A stretch of 64,000 bases of DNA from Zea mays (lineage: Eukaryota > Streptophyta > Magnoliopsida > Poales > Poaceae), in the NCBI RefSeq assembly GCF_902167145.1, contig NC_050097.1:232829034-232893033 (forward strand), in the 5' to 3' direction. Shown here piece by piece: positions 44,822-56,735 of the stretch (position 1 is the first letter of the stretch; the number at the start of each line of letters is the position of its first letter). A program made the translations under genes and the position numbers. A model generated the notes under the pieces. The model was not told the DNA's origin. It ran no database searches and saw nothing but the letters and a program-made list of their open reading frames with translations.

Positions 44822-47237
44822 CACTACACGACGGTTCACTTACAGCGACCTACGGTTGGTTGCTAAAACGGCCTTCAGCGACCTACGGTTGGTCGCTAAA
44901 AACTTTTAGCGACCCATAAGGATGGTCGCTGTAAGTGTCGTCGCTAAAGGCTTTAGCGACCGACATCTTTTTAGCGACCGACTGTCCGTTGCTAATATTG
45001 TATATTTAGCGACCAAACCTGGGTTGTTGTACTATAGATTTAGCAACCAATCATGAGTCGTTATACTATACATTTAGCAACCAACAGAAAGTTGCCCCCA
45101 GTTATAGTCGTTAATAATGATAATATACCATTAATTAGCATTCAACAACTGTTATATATACAAAAGCATCACAAATCACCAATTTTTATACACATAATCA
45201 CATAGATATACAAATTTAATTAGTATTGCACAATGATAGATCCACATCACATAAACTATCAACAAGCACCACAACAAAATCATTCACAAAACCTACACAT
45301 GTTATATGTTTTGCACATATTTGCAAACACTTTACAAAATCATTTACAAAAGTCCTAACGCTTCAAGTGATTCGCAAAAGCCTTCACAAAAGCACTCCAA
45401 CTTCTTGTATCCTCTTGTTTTAAAGCACAAGCTTGTAGGGGTTGTGATGTTGCCACTTACTTGATGCTAAAATCAATAGTTACTATAATGAAAATGGTCC
45501 ATTTCAGAACCAGATTGTCTTATGAACAATCCCCGCCAATACCGTAGTGTTCTTTCCTACCATGTCGAGGCGTTGATCAAATTCTGTATCTGTATAGTCA
45601 CAGGAACTGATACAGAACCTGACTTAATCAGTCAGCAACTGAGGCTTGCAAACCTTCTTTGCTAGACGTGGCATTGGCCGAGATTGGTTCCCTGTACCAC
45701 TCGTTCTCGTCGCGAGTGAGCAAGCAAGCCTCTACACACAAAGATATCAACCCTTCAGAATGACGGCACCAAACTTCACATCTGTTTAGGATCACAACCA
45801 CACTCTAAGCACTTCAGCTTGTATTATGTGTTGGGCAATTCAACTATGGATCCTTCTTGACTGCACAAAAATGAAAATGATGTGCAGCAGAACAATGGAG
45901 CCATACCTGACACAAAAACATCCTTGTAGTCTTCATCGTCATACACGAATGCAGGAGGATCCAGTGAACCAATACCAACAATTGTGCTTCCACTACAAGA
46001 GATGATGCAACGATTAGATAGATGTATGGTTCCAAACGCACAGAGACGTGTATGTTCCATTGCAACCAACGTCAGAATGAAACAATATTGAAATATGCAA
46101 TGATTATAGCTTGCGGTCATAATGCGTGGCTGTGACTATGTATATCGACCAAGCTCGTAGTACTGCGGGCACACATCTTCCTTCACGCTCAGCTTCGGCC
46201 ACGGCAACTGTGGGAGCACGAACGACCTAGGCGCGTCCGCCTCGGCCGCAGATTCCTCCTCTACGGAGCGGAGGTGGTAGGAGAGTCGGGCGAGAAGAAG
46301 GCGGAGGAGGGTTACCGCCGCCGCTGCCATGGTTGCTCGATGGGAGGCCGCTGCTGCCATGGTTGCTCGACGAGAGGCCGCTGCCATGGTTGCTCCGCGG
46401 GGCTTGGCCGGCCTGGGCGCCAAGCTGAGGGAAGGGAGGAGAGAGCTGAGGGCAGAGAGAAGAGGGAAGGGAGAGATAGAGGCGGTGGCTGCGGCTGGGA
46501 GAGAAGCAGGGAGCGTGCGACTGCTAGGTTAGGTAGATGGGCCCCTAGTGGGCCTTAGGGTTAGGGAGGATTTTCTTTTTTTATTTATTTCGAAATGCAT
46601 TTTTAAATTACTCAAAAAATCATAAAAATTTTACCAAATAAATAATAAACATTTGAATAAATTATTACGAATGCAACTCTTTTATGTAAACATTTGAATA
46701 AATTATTTCTAAATGAAAAGGCTAGAAAACCATTCACTCCTTGTTTATAAACCTTTGTCTCCATAGAAAGTCATTCACTTGTGATCCATGGTTTATCCAT
46801 ACTCTTTATGTAGGATTTGAAACGACTTTCAACTCAAATATAATATCATATAAGCACAAAGAACACATTTGCATACTATAGTCATGTCCATACATAAACA
46901 AACCATGAAATAAACATACAAGCAATATTAAAAAGAAATAAATCACCACGCAATTTAGCGATCAATGTTTACTTGTTTTAATTAATTTTTAGTCACTAAC
47001 ATCTACAGGTACGTTCAGGCTATAAGATTTGATAGTGATCCTTGCTCTATAGCGACCCACCGCTAGTCCCCGACGATATCTATAGCGACCAACCATAAGT
47101 TGTTAAATTTCTAGACTTTTAGCGACCAACCGACCGTTGCTACAAAAGGATTTAGCGACTGACCGTCGGTCCCTAACCTTTAGCAACCAATAGTTGGTAC
47201 CTAATAAGGGTCGCTAAAGATCAACCGTCGTGTAGTG
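44822..47237. mobile_element. Non-autonomous CACTA transposon with captured sequence
   Basis: The 2,416 bp element has terminal inverted repeats CACTACACGACGGTT at both ends and the 3-bp duplication AAA (44819-44821, 47238-47240). Subterminal regions carry many copies of TTTAGCGACC in both orientations (44870-45080 and 46955-47215), as bound by CACTA transposases. No transposase is encoded. The interior includes a GC-rich block and exon-like text on the minus strand. Confidence 0.88.
45824..46423 (-). pseudogene. Apparent captured host gene pieces inside the CACTA element
   Basis: On the minus strand a GC-rich segment (46423-46136) encodes an N-terminus-like peptide with a repeated TMAAA unit followed by LLRLLLARLSYHL and later LPQLPWPKLSVKEDVCPQYY. 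A second open stretch (46120-45900) includes GSLDPPAFVYDDEDYKDVFV and ends at a possible donor (GTATGG). The 5' repeat GCCATGGTTGCTC occurs three times (46326-46400). The parent gene is not recognised. Composition unlike the AT-rich element ends supports capture. Confidence 0.5.
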
Positions 47238-47520
47238 AAAAGAATGACGCGGAACGACCGTTGAGACTGTTGCTTTAATATAATAAAGGTATATTAATAG
47301 AGACAGGTTTTCTAATAAAACCATCACCATTGCATTATGATTAAAGGACGTGGACTTTATAAAGTTGTTTGCCTCTGCTAATGATTAACATAGCTGCCAT
47401 ATGCATTTCTCTGTTAGGACATGTTCGTTTTTATCTCAATCCATGTAGATTGGATGTGATTGACTGTGTTTAAATCCATAGTAATTAAAAATCTCTACTA
47501 TTTTTTTTGTTCAGTCCCAT

Positions 47521-48145
47521 CCAAGTCTACATCTTCAGGAGAATTCCATTTTTCAAGGGTAAGGTTTTGATCTTGTTTCTTGTAGAGGTCTTCACAGGAG
47601 GTTAGTATGTGCCATCGAATAATACTTTTGTGCCATTTTTCAATTTGTTGATGCTTGTTCATGGTGGATTAGTTCTAGATCTAACTGGTGGGAGGGGAGA
47701 GAGAGAGAAGCCGTGTAAGCGGTTAAAAAAATACAAAGATGTCATGGTGGAGGTTTTTAACATGGTTTATAATGTCTTACTTAAAATCATCACTTTGCTT
47801 AAGTCCAAGAGCTCCATTGCATCCATTTGAACAATAACTTATACAATAGCAAACAACATTAGTCCAAATAATCGTAAATACATCAAACACCACAATCCAA
47901 AATCCAAATATAATAGGTCATAAAGTTCATTTTCCTTACCATTTGTTCATCCTCTCTCCAGCCACCGTAAAAAATATCTTTGCACTGTCTCTGCATGCAT
48001 CTAAACTAACCTAGGTGTGACAATGCCTACATCTAAACAAAACTGATGCCAGCGATGAGTTTATAAATTCTGAGGAAGGTCTTCATGTTTTTACATACCA
48101 CTACCTTGTTAGGAAACTACAACTTTTGGGTTCTTTTACGAAGCA
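47521..48145. repeat. Dispersed repeat, copy A
   Basis: Collinear with 56099-56735: shared phrases include CAGGAGAATTCCATTTTTC, GTTTTGATCTTGTTTCTTG, TAAACAAAACTGATG and ACTACAACTTTTGGGT. It resembles LTR-type text of Sirevirus relatives but has no clear ends. Confidence 0.55.
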
Positions 48146-48167
48146 TATAACTTGTTGAACATCAAAA

Positions 48168-48354
48168 GTGGTGGACGGTCCGTGCCTCATGATTAGATTG
48201 ACTCAGATGATTATCCTTATCTCGTGCGTGGTTATCCATCTAATCACGTAGGATCTGTTGGCTATCGCCTAGAAATGGATCCAGACCTTCGCCCTATATA
48301 TATGAGAGGGTACGACCGATTGAGAACCCTGGACATGTTCCCCCTATATATCAT
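48168..48354 (+). repeat. Gypsy LTR promoter fragment
   Basis: Contains CTAGAAATGGATCCAGAC and CCCTATATATATGAGAGGG, matching the promoter region of the LTR at 33572-34171 (near 33720-33770). It ends exactly where the P450-like fragment begins. Confidence 0.55.
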
Positions 48355-48558
48355 GCAGGTGAAGGTGATATGGAGCCACCTGCCGAGGAACTTCGAGCTC
48401 CGGCTGGTGTCGCCGTTCCCTCGGACCGATTGGATGAAGGTTTCGCCGGAGCCGAGAGGGAGGTGGTGAGCTACAAGAGGCGGATGGTGCCAGTTGGGAG
48501 GGTGTTGGAAAACCGATGGTTACCTTTTGTGTGAACTGTGTGTTTGTATATATATATG
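48355..48558 (+). pseudogene. 3' fragment of a CYP51H-like P450
   Basis: Matches the end of the P450 gene at 31822-33509 from its MQVKVIWSHL segment through the stop region and part of the 3' UTR (compare 33342-33551). It lacks the heme cysteine and everything upstream. A 4-bp deletion after GAGAGGGA shifts the frame and leads to an early stop near 48465. It cannot encode a P450. Confidence 0.9.
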
Positions 48559-49243
48559 CTTGTTTGTTTGTGTAATAAACATGTTAGAAACTCTCATGTA
48601 TACAAATCTACAGTGAACACGTGGTGTACACCGAGGAAGCCAGGAAGGGCGTCGCCAAAGTCTCATGTATACAGTGAAAATGGAAACGAAAATCCCCAAC
48701 TCATACTAATGATCTTTTTAGATAGAAGATATAAATGCTAGCGTCTATTAGTCTATAATTCTATATCCGCTTGAGATATATGCGGGTCGGCGTCCAAGAG
48801 CTCTTGGACAGCATGCAGGCGTGCACGCATAGATATATATAGGGCGGACAATTTGAGGTCAACTTAATGCCTCTACTAGGTGAGTGCTCGTGCTTTGCAA
48901 CGGAAATATATAATACCACGATAACTTACGTACAAATGTGTGCTATACTTTTTTGAGAAATAGATTTCGTTCCATTTGTGATCCTAGTCATACATAATTT
49001 TATTTATTTTAATCTATCCATTTCAACACTACATTGCAATACCATACAAACTTCTATATATATAATTTTAATTTAATAATGTAATGTCAACGACATCATT
49101 AATGCTAAGACTATTACAATAAACTACAAACATTAACAGATCTTTAGAAAATATTGCAATGTCTTACGGTTCAAACTGATACTCAACCAGTACATTCCAT
49201 TAATAACACAAAACATCTCCGTTAAGCCCTCGAGGTATCCGAT

Positions 49244-49500
49244 GTGCCACAGGATCCCACACTGGATAGGTCTGGTGCCTTGTACTGGCCAATGACCTTG
49301 GGAGAAGCAGGATGTTGGCCTACAGCAAGCAGACCATGGCCATCAAGTGCAGCACCGACAGCACCTCGTACCAGGCATCTGACATGGCCGTCTCCTGAGA
49401 TTGAAAAGCTCCCAGTCCAGCGACGACTCCTTCTCCAGCTTCTTCTTCATGCCGCCATTTGCCTCAGGCCGCCACGCCATGGCCGCCATTTGGGATCTAG
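49244..49500 (-). pseudogene. Unassigned protein fragment in the Helitron
   Basis: The minus strand reads SDAWYEVLSVLHLMAMVCLL followed by a stop, then leucine-rich sequence. The phrase is reminiscent of plant BRO1-domain proteins, a weak recollection only. Upstream is a short Lys/Glu stretch (MKKKLEKESSLDWELF). Confidence 0.3.
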
Positions 49501-49558
49501 TGCAGAAACAGTCATGCTAACCTTTGATAGTAGAACAGAGCACCACTAAAATGCTTCA

Positions 49559-50330
49559 GTGGATCCAAGAGTGGGAGAGCCTCTAATGGTCGACAAGCTG
49601 GGAAATTATTCAAAAAATCAAATTTACATTAGAGGAAGCATAAGAAAAGCAAGACCACCACCTGTTCATTGTAGCAAACCATCAAGAACTGACAGGAACC
49701 GTAACTACCGAGGAAACTACCAGGATGGCCCCCCACAGCAAGGAAATTACCAGAACAACCGTCCTCCACCACAAGGTGGTTACCACTTACCAGAACAACC
49801 CGCCGCAGCAAGGAAACTACCAGACATACCGCTCGCAGCAAGATGGAAGAGGCTATGCCCCCACAGCAGAATTATGCACAAGGTGGTCATGATGGTAGAG
49901 GTTTTGGAAGGAAGGAATGATTACACAGACCGTTCAGGCTACAATGGACCACCTGATTTTCGAAGTCAAAGTCAGTACCAAGGGCATGTAAATCCAGCTG
50001 GGCAAGGTCAAGGTTACAACAACCCCCAAGAGCGTAGCAACTTCTCGCAAGGGCAGGCAGGAGAACATCTATTGCTCCTTCAGCACCTGGGTCTTATGGC
50101 CAACCATCAGCACCTGGATCTTATGGTCAACCTAATACACCTGGTAACTATGGGCAGGTATGTCCATCAGCGAATCCTGGTGGTAACAGAGTTCCTGGTG
50201 TGAATCCTAGTTACGGTGGGGATGGCAGACAGGGGGCTGGACCAGCATATGGTGGAGATAACTGGCAAAGAGGTTCTGGTCAGTATCCTAGCCCAGGTGA
50301 AGGACAAGGAAACTGGCAGGTATGAGAGCA
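49559..50330 (+). pseudogene. DAG/MORF-like Gln/Gly/Asn-rich C-terminal fragment
   Basis: In two plus-strand frames there are repeats of GNYQ, RPPPQGGY, YNNPQ and PGSYGQ type, as in the C-terminal tail of multiple organellar RNA editing factors (MORF/RIP). The structured N-terminal MORF domain is absent. At least two frame breaks (near 49790 and 50070) occur. It lies on the opposite strand to the other captured pieces. Other Gln/Gly-rich proteins could give a similar tail. Confidence 0.45.
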
Positions 50331-50934
50331 TTTGATATACACATTTCACTTTTAAAATGCCATTACTGTTTGAATTGAAATACAACAGTTTAAAGTTAAA
50401 CTGGGACATCATTTGTTTGACCAGTTCTAGATTGAATTCATAAACTGAGTGTGCCGAGTTTCAGATGTACGACTACAGTTTTTCTCCCTGTTAAATGTTT
50501 TTTAGATTTATGAGCTAATTTGTTCATTTTTTAATTCCCACGCCACTCTATTTGTTTAAATTGGATTCAGTAGAGGACTACAATAGAGGTGCAGGAATAC
50601 ATCAGAGCTAGTTTTAAGAAAACGTGCTTATAACTGATTCTGTAGCAACCTTTCTTAAGTGGAACATGCGCATATTAAGGCCCTATATACAGCCACATCT
50701 GTTTGGCATTTACATGTCCACATTGGTAGATAGGATCATAGCAATCGGAATAACATTGATCAGATCCAAAGTAATGTAATGTGTGATTAAGACACAAAGC
50801 AGTAATGACAATTTCGTAAGCAGTGGAGCCAATAAAATTCTAGACCAACTATAGGTTGTTTATAAACATAGAGGACTCTTAACAGACCAGGTTCTTGAGG
50901 ACCTTACAATGTACCTGAGACGGCAGAGGGAAGG

Positions 50935-51085
50935 AGGTGACGATGCTGGCGCAGTAGTCGCCTCCTCTAGAGACGACAACAACGTCGAGACGATGCCGGA
51001 GAGCTCAGAGCCCTACCAGCACGCTTCCTCCAGAGACGACGACATCAAGGCAATGCCGGAGAGCTCGGATCCGTACCAGGGGCCT
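50935..51085 (+). repeat. Short imperfect tandem repeat in an open frame
   Basis: Two units of roughly 60 bp share AGAGACGAC, ATGCCGGAGAGCTC and TACCAG (50970-51078). Translated they read as repeated SSRDD...MPESS.PYQ. The protein is not recognised. Confidence 0.5.
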
Positions 51086-52270
51086 GCACACGCATGCCAA
51101 GAGATGGGACGTCGACCCATTTTTATCCCTTGCTCATCCTACGTGTGGGATTAAAAAACATTTACATGTGACAAGAACACTGTTATGTAGGAAAAGAGAA
51201 GATGAGCAATCAAACCTCAGAGCTCTCACACACCAAGTGAAAGAAATCACAAGGTAAAAACCTTCAACAAGTTTATATCACATATATGAATAATTTGTAG
51301 ATCTCTGATATCATAATTCTAAATATACATTTTAAACCATGCCAAGTAGCTGGACAACCGATTCATGTAGCATCTGTAAAAAATGAAAACATATGCAGTA
51401 TATAAAGCAAAATCTATGTAATTAGACTAAGGGATAAGAATGGATAAGTCAGTAGAAGTAATTCTAATAAACAAATACATGTTGAAAGAGCTGCAAAGAA
51501 CTAGAAACCATACCATTCTTATTCACAAGTTGGTTTCTCTAGATTTTTCAAAACTGCTCTCAACTGGCTACACCATTCTTAAAACGACTCTAATAAGTCT
51601 ATACAGATTCCATCCAGTCAAATCAAAGGATACTGTAACCAAGCACGTCTTGCAGCTCCGAAATATACTTTAGCACTGGGCCCATATAAGAACCCCAAAC
51701 CGTAATGCCTCACAAGAAAACATAAGGGGTAACTATAGATACATCGAATAAACATTATAACCTTCCGCGTCTAGAATCTAGATGTACACAGCAGTAAACT
51801 ACCAATTCTTTGCAAAATAACAATTGCAAATCATGCTAGGTAAATCGTCTTCTGAAACGCTTTATTGGGGGACCAAATCCTATAAAATCCTTAACCCAGC
51901 ACCGGCAACAACAAGATGAAAGCCCACGGGGTGGCGACATCAAACAACCGCCAAAATGCCTCCAAATCCTAAAACTACGTCACGGATCGAAGAGCTAACC
52001 GAGAACCAAATTGAGACCAAACCGAGAAGCAGGCCTAAGCTAGGGTTTCATCGGATCGAGAAGGGGTGGGAGAGGTTACCTTTCGCTACCTGGGGCGGCG
52101 ATGGGGTGTCGACGGCGAGGCGACGACGAAGGTCGGCATTGACGCGGTCCAGAGTGGCAGCCATAGGCGGTGGCTGCGAAAACCCTAGAGATGCTGGTTG
52201 AGGAGGTTTGGGAACGGAGGAGCCGAAGCGAGCGGACGCGGATCCTGCCCGCGGCCCCGCCCCGCATCAT

Positions 52271-52450
52271 GCTGTCGGTGCCGTTCATCATGCTGTTCAT
52301 GACCCAGTCGCTGCTTGCCTTGACCCGGCTACAGGCGGACTCGTCCAGCTCGACCCGGGCCTCACCAGCGCTGGTGGCCACCACGGCCACCTGCGCGATG
52401 CTGAGGCTGGCGCCCTCGATCTTCACCAAGGGTTGGCGGTACTCGGCCAT
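52271..52450 (-). pseudogene. Phenylalanine ammonia-lyase exon fragment
   Basis: Sixty codons from ATG 52450 on the minus strand follow the plant PAL N-terminal region: a MAEYRQPLVKIEGASLSIAQ segment, then VKASSDWVM and GTDS. In a real PAL the catalytic MIO loop (Ala-Ser-Gly) comes later; here homology stops at GTDS and unrelated sequence follows, so this is a captured exon piece. Confidence 0.8.
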
Positions 52451-53366
52451 GTAAATTCTGCAAAAAAAATCAAAATTATATTCTCAGTCTTGTAAATAGC
52501 CTACCATTTGCATGTTAGGAATCAAACTGCACAGGGGACATCTAATGTAAAAGAGGCCACTGCTTGCTGTCACCACATTCATAGTACCAACTCTCCAAAT
52601 AAAGCACACAATGAAATTCAGTTTGGAGAATCCTAACTCAACATGGGAAATTTGAGCTTGTGGCAAGATGGTGTGAATTTCAGTCTTTTTTAGGGGATTG
52701 ATCCAACACTTCCATTTCAATAGGAAGTCTGCTCCATAGACGTCATACTAAACTCAGTAAAGACAGTGACACAACTGGTGAATCTCTAACTGTTTATTAT
52801 GAATAATCAAGACAATTTTTAGACAATAAGTTCATTTCAAATATATCAGTTCAGGCCAAAAAAATGATGATGATTTCTTAGCGAAGGGACTGGGTTCCCA
52901 GCGAGGGCAACATGTAGGTAGGCAGCAACAAACTTATCCTGCTCAAACCATCAGAAATCATCATATCAGTTAGTTCCCATTTTTAGCTATATGACAGAGT
53001 GAGGTGAGGTAATAAAATGGTAAAGCAGCCGATCGAAGGAACTAAAGCAAATCATCGCTAAATCAAATTATCAAAGTACCTCGAATCTATTGTCTGTTAG
53101 AATTAAAATGAAATATACAGTAGAGTCCCATTTTTTCTTGCTATATAGATCAACAGTTCATCACAACTATCTGCAGTCGAAATATAATGCTACTAAATAC
53201 TAATAGCTACAACCGAGGAACTTTTTTTTACTATTGTGTTACTCTTTCTTGTCGTGATAATAGATATGTGGATCAATAATGCATAGCACGTTGCCTCTTG
53301 GTCGGTCCCCTTTATCTGAACTGCACGCTTCCAGCTCTATTGGTTCTCTGCTACTGCTACCACCAA

Positions 53367-54270
53367 AATAGACTCCGATCATGAGGTTTTCCACATGGCA
53401 AATTAATGATTGCTAGAAAGGTTGCTAGAATGGTGTATCGTTGGCTAGAAATCCCTTATCAGCTATTGGTTTATTATAGCCCCAGAAATCAAAACCCATG
53501 TCCTGAGGGTATTGGTGAAACACAATAGTTGTTGCAGCAACAAATTGTGTACAACTAACAGTGCAAGAATCTGGAGAGAATGAATCTGAGAAGAGCAAGA
53601 ATCTGGAGAGAGTGAACGCACCCCCATAATTCCTCGACGGTGGAGAAGGTGTATATGGGGCGGATGGAGCTCCCCCAGGTGGCCTGCTTGGACTTGCCCA
53701 GCTCTGTCCAAGAACATGGTTGTAACAAAAGTGGCAAGAACCTGATGGAATCATGGAAGGCCGTTAGAAGCTTAAAATAAATACAAATAGACTGGATTCA
53801 GCTCGGTGTACTCACGCAAATAGACTCCGATCATGAGGTTTTCCACATGGCAAATTAATGGTTGCTAGAAAGGTTGCTAGAATGGTGTATCGTTGGCTAG
53901 AATACCTTATCAGCTATTGGTTTATTATAGCCCTAGAAATCAAAACCCATGTCCTGAGGGTATTGGTGAAACACAATAGTTGTTGCAGCAACAAATTGTG
54001 TACAACTAACAGTGCAAGAATCTGGAGAGAATGAATCTGAGAAGAGCAAGAATCTGGAGAGAGAGAGTGAACGCACCCCCATAATTCCTCGACGGTGGAG
54101 AAGGTGTATATGGGGCGGATGGAGCTCCCCCAGGTGGCCTGCTTGGACTTGCCCAGCTCTGTCCAAGAACATGGTTGTAACAAAAGTGGCAAGAACCTGA
54201 TAGAATCATGGAAGGCCGTTAGAAGCTTAAAATAAATACAGATAGACTGGATTCAGCTCGGTGTACTCAC
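53367..54270. repeat. Tandem duplication of about 451 bp
   Basis: Copy 1 (53367-53819) and copy 2 (53818-54270) are almost identical, differing by a few substitutions and a GA-repeat length change near 54060. Minus-strand frames in both copies read the same Pro/Ser-rich peptide ([20 protein letters not shown]) with a probable splice site after NYGG. The source gene is not recognised. Confidence 0.88.
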
Positions 54271-54276
54271 GCATCG

Positions 54277-54392
54277 ATCTCGCGGATGTTGTCTAGATCC
54301 TTGGAGACCAGCACTAGGCCGCCCAGCGGCGCCCCGTGCGCCCGCGAGCCCGGCCTGCCACCGGCGCCCGACGCCGTCCCCGAGGTGGCATT
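54277..54392 (-). pseudogene. Exon-like fragment, unknown gene
   Basis: GC-rich stretch; one minus frame reads GAPLGGLVLVSKDLDNIREI and is followed by a donor-like GTGAGT at about 54272. The parent gene is not identified. Confidence 0.35.
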
Positions 54393-54403
54393 CCAGCTAC
54401 CTA

Positions 54404-54598
<195 letters not shown>

Positions 54599-54891
54599 TC
54601 ATAAATCCTAATAATAAACATTGAAACCATATCCTAAAAGATGTAAAGCGATACCACTGGCATTACTGGCAGGACAGATTTGGTATCCATTACAAATTCT
54701 CCATTGATATCAGAGCTCATTGTAGGCAAACCAGTAAAATGGGCATCACAGGTAAGGAGGGTCTAAGAAAAATAAATATGTAGTTGCTACAGGGAGATTC
54801 TTTTGGTCGATTCATCTGAAGTGTCATTAGGAAATCCTCAAAGCTCGCTCGACTGCTCTGATCTGGCGCGCCATCCGCCAATCGAAGCCCG

Positions 54892-55647
54892 TCAGCCACC
54901 TCCTCGTCCTCCTATGGCATCAGAGAGGCAAGAACAATGAATCAATCGACGGGCATGAACCATGTGAGGAACTAAAAAGCATGGGAACATGATGAGAGAG
55001 ACGAATGCATGCACCCATGGGTGCGAAAGCACCGGGAAGAGGACGACGAGGAGAGCGCGAGGGCAGGAGGGGTCGTTGTGGCGTCGGTCTCGACGTAGTC
55101 CGAGAGAGCGACCGATGGCGTGGGCAGGTGCGAAGCACAGTCGAAGAGGAGGTTGTTTCAGTCGCTGGTTGCAGCTGAGGCAACTATGTAGAAGCACCGT
55201 GAGGTCCGCGCCGGAGATGGAGAGCTTGGCCACCGACGACGTGGTGGCGTTGTCGCCGAGGGCCATCGGATTTGAGGAGATGGTGGACTCATCTGCTGTC
55301 GGAGATGTAGGCGAAGAGCTATGGTTCGATGAAGAGGGCGATGCGGCGTTGAGGGCGACGACAGATGAGTGCGAGGCCCACCACGGCTGTGACCCCCGAT
55401 GATGATAGCGGTGTTCCAACGGCGTGGGGGACGACGAAGAGGCTCGCGGCCACGCGCTCGACGCAACCACACGCCCACATCGGGCGCAGATCTGGAATCT
55501 TGGGCGGGGTACGGGACTCGAGGGGAGGGGGCTCGACGGCGATCTCGTCTTGGAGAGGACGGCTGCAAACGGTCTCGTCAGGGGGGTTCTCGGCGGCGAT
55601 CTCGGTCGTGGGCCAGGATCGAGAATCATGTGGGGGAGCGGGGGCAC
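54892..55647 (-). pseudogene. Open frame near the Helitron 5' end, unknown origin
   Basis: A 251-codon minus-strand frame, Pro/Ser/Arg-rich at its start, with an exon-like middle around 55400-55160 (SSVAKLSISGADLTVLLHSC). Upstream sequence to 55980 is GC-rich. No domain is recognised with confidence; it may be the promoter and first exon of another captured gene. Confidence 0.35.
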
Positions 55648-56098
55648 GACGGGGGCGAGCGGTTTAGGCGTGGACCCATCTTCTAGGGCGACACTGACCT
55701 TAGCGATGAAGGAGGCACAAATGGCGGCGTGGGGAGGAGGTTGGAAGATGGGCGACGGAGATGGCGTTCGTCTCGATTGTGTGAGAGGGAGGCACGGGAC
55801 CGGGCGGTGGTTGCAGGCGGGGGCACGAGGGAGTGCAGATCTCCGGGCTTGGACCGCGCTGGTGACGCTACGGGGATTGGGCGGGCGTGGCTCGCCCGCG
55901 AGATTGGCGGGGTGGTGGAGGGCGGAGCCGCGTGGTCAAGCAGGGTGGACGCCCTCCTTACGGTCTTAAGGAGTAGTAAAGATATATCTCTTAATTGCTT
56001 GCATGTATTAATGGATGGTTATAAAATGACTTCACCCACTCTTCTTCTTCTCCATGACCTCACCCACTTGATCCCTTCAAGTGCGGTGAGCCGGTGAC

Positions 56099-56735
56099 CA
56101 AGTCTTCAGGAGAATTCCATTTTTCGAGTGCAAGGTTTTGATCTTGTTTCTTGTGGAGTTGTTCATAGGAGGTTATCATGTGCCAGCATATAACATTTTC
56201 GTGCTATTTTTCAAGTTTTAATCTTGTTTCTAGGTCTAGATCTAATTAACTGGTGGAAAACGACAGGAAGAGAACCTGTGTGTCAAGTGCTTAAAAAATA
56301 TAAAAAATCATGGTACCAAGTTAAATGCTGCATTGACATGTCTTGGAGGGTTTCAATATGGCTTCTAGTATCAAACATTTCTTTGCCTAAGTCCAAGAAC
56401 TACACTATATATTGCATCCATTTGAAAAATACCTTGCATACTAGCAAACAACATTATTAGTTCATATAGTCATATTATTCACCAAACACTAAAATCCAAA
56501 ATCCAAACGTAATAGGCCATAGAGCTCATTTTCCTTGCACCGCGCGTGTTCATCCTCTCTCTAGCTAGCCACCATAAAAAAAATGGCTCTGCACTGTGAT
56601 GACGATGCCTACATGTAAACAAAACTGATGTTAGCAATGAGTTCAAAAAATTCTGAGCAAGTTCTTTATGATTTTAAAAACCTACCACTGGTTTTAGCAA
56701 ACTACAACTTTTGGGTCTATTTAAGAAGCATACAA
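56099..56735. repeat. Dispersed repeat, copy B
   Basis: Same orientation and order as 47521-48145 with moderate divergence. The two copies flank the P450 fragment and the Helitron. Confidence 0.55.

Noticed and set aside
46274..46558. Plus-strand frame in the CACTA interior as a gene
   Set aside because: Arg/Gly-rich low complexity; the minus strand is the more protein-like reading.
55424..55969. 181-codon plus-strand frame near the Helitron 5' end
   Set aside because: Gly/Arg-rich antisense frame over a GC-rich block with no domain and no splice logic.
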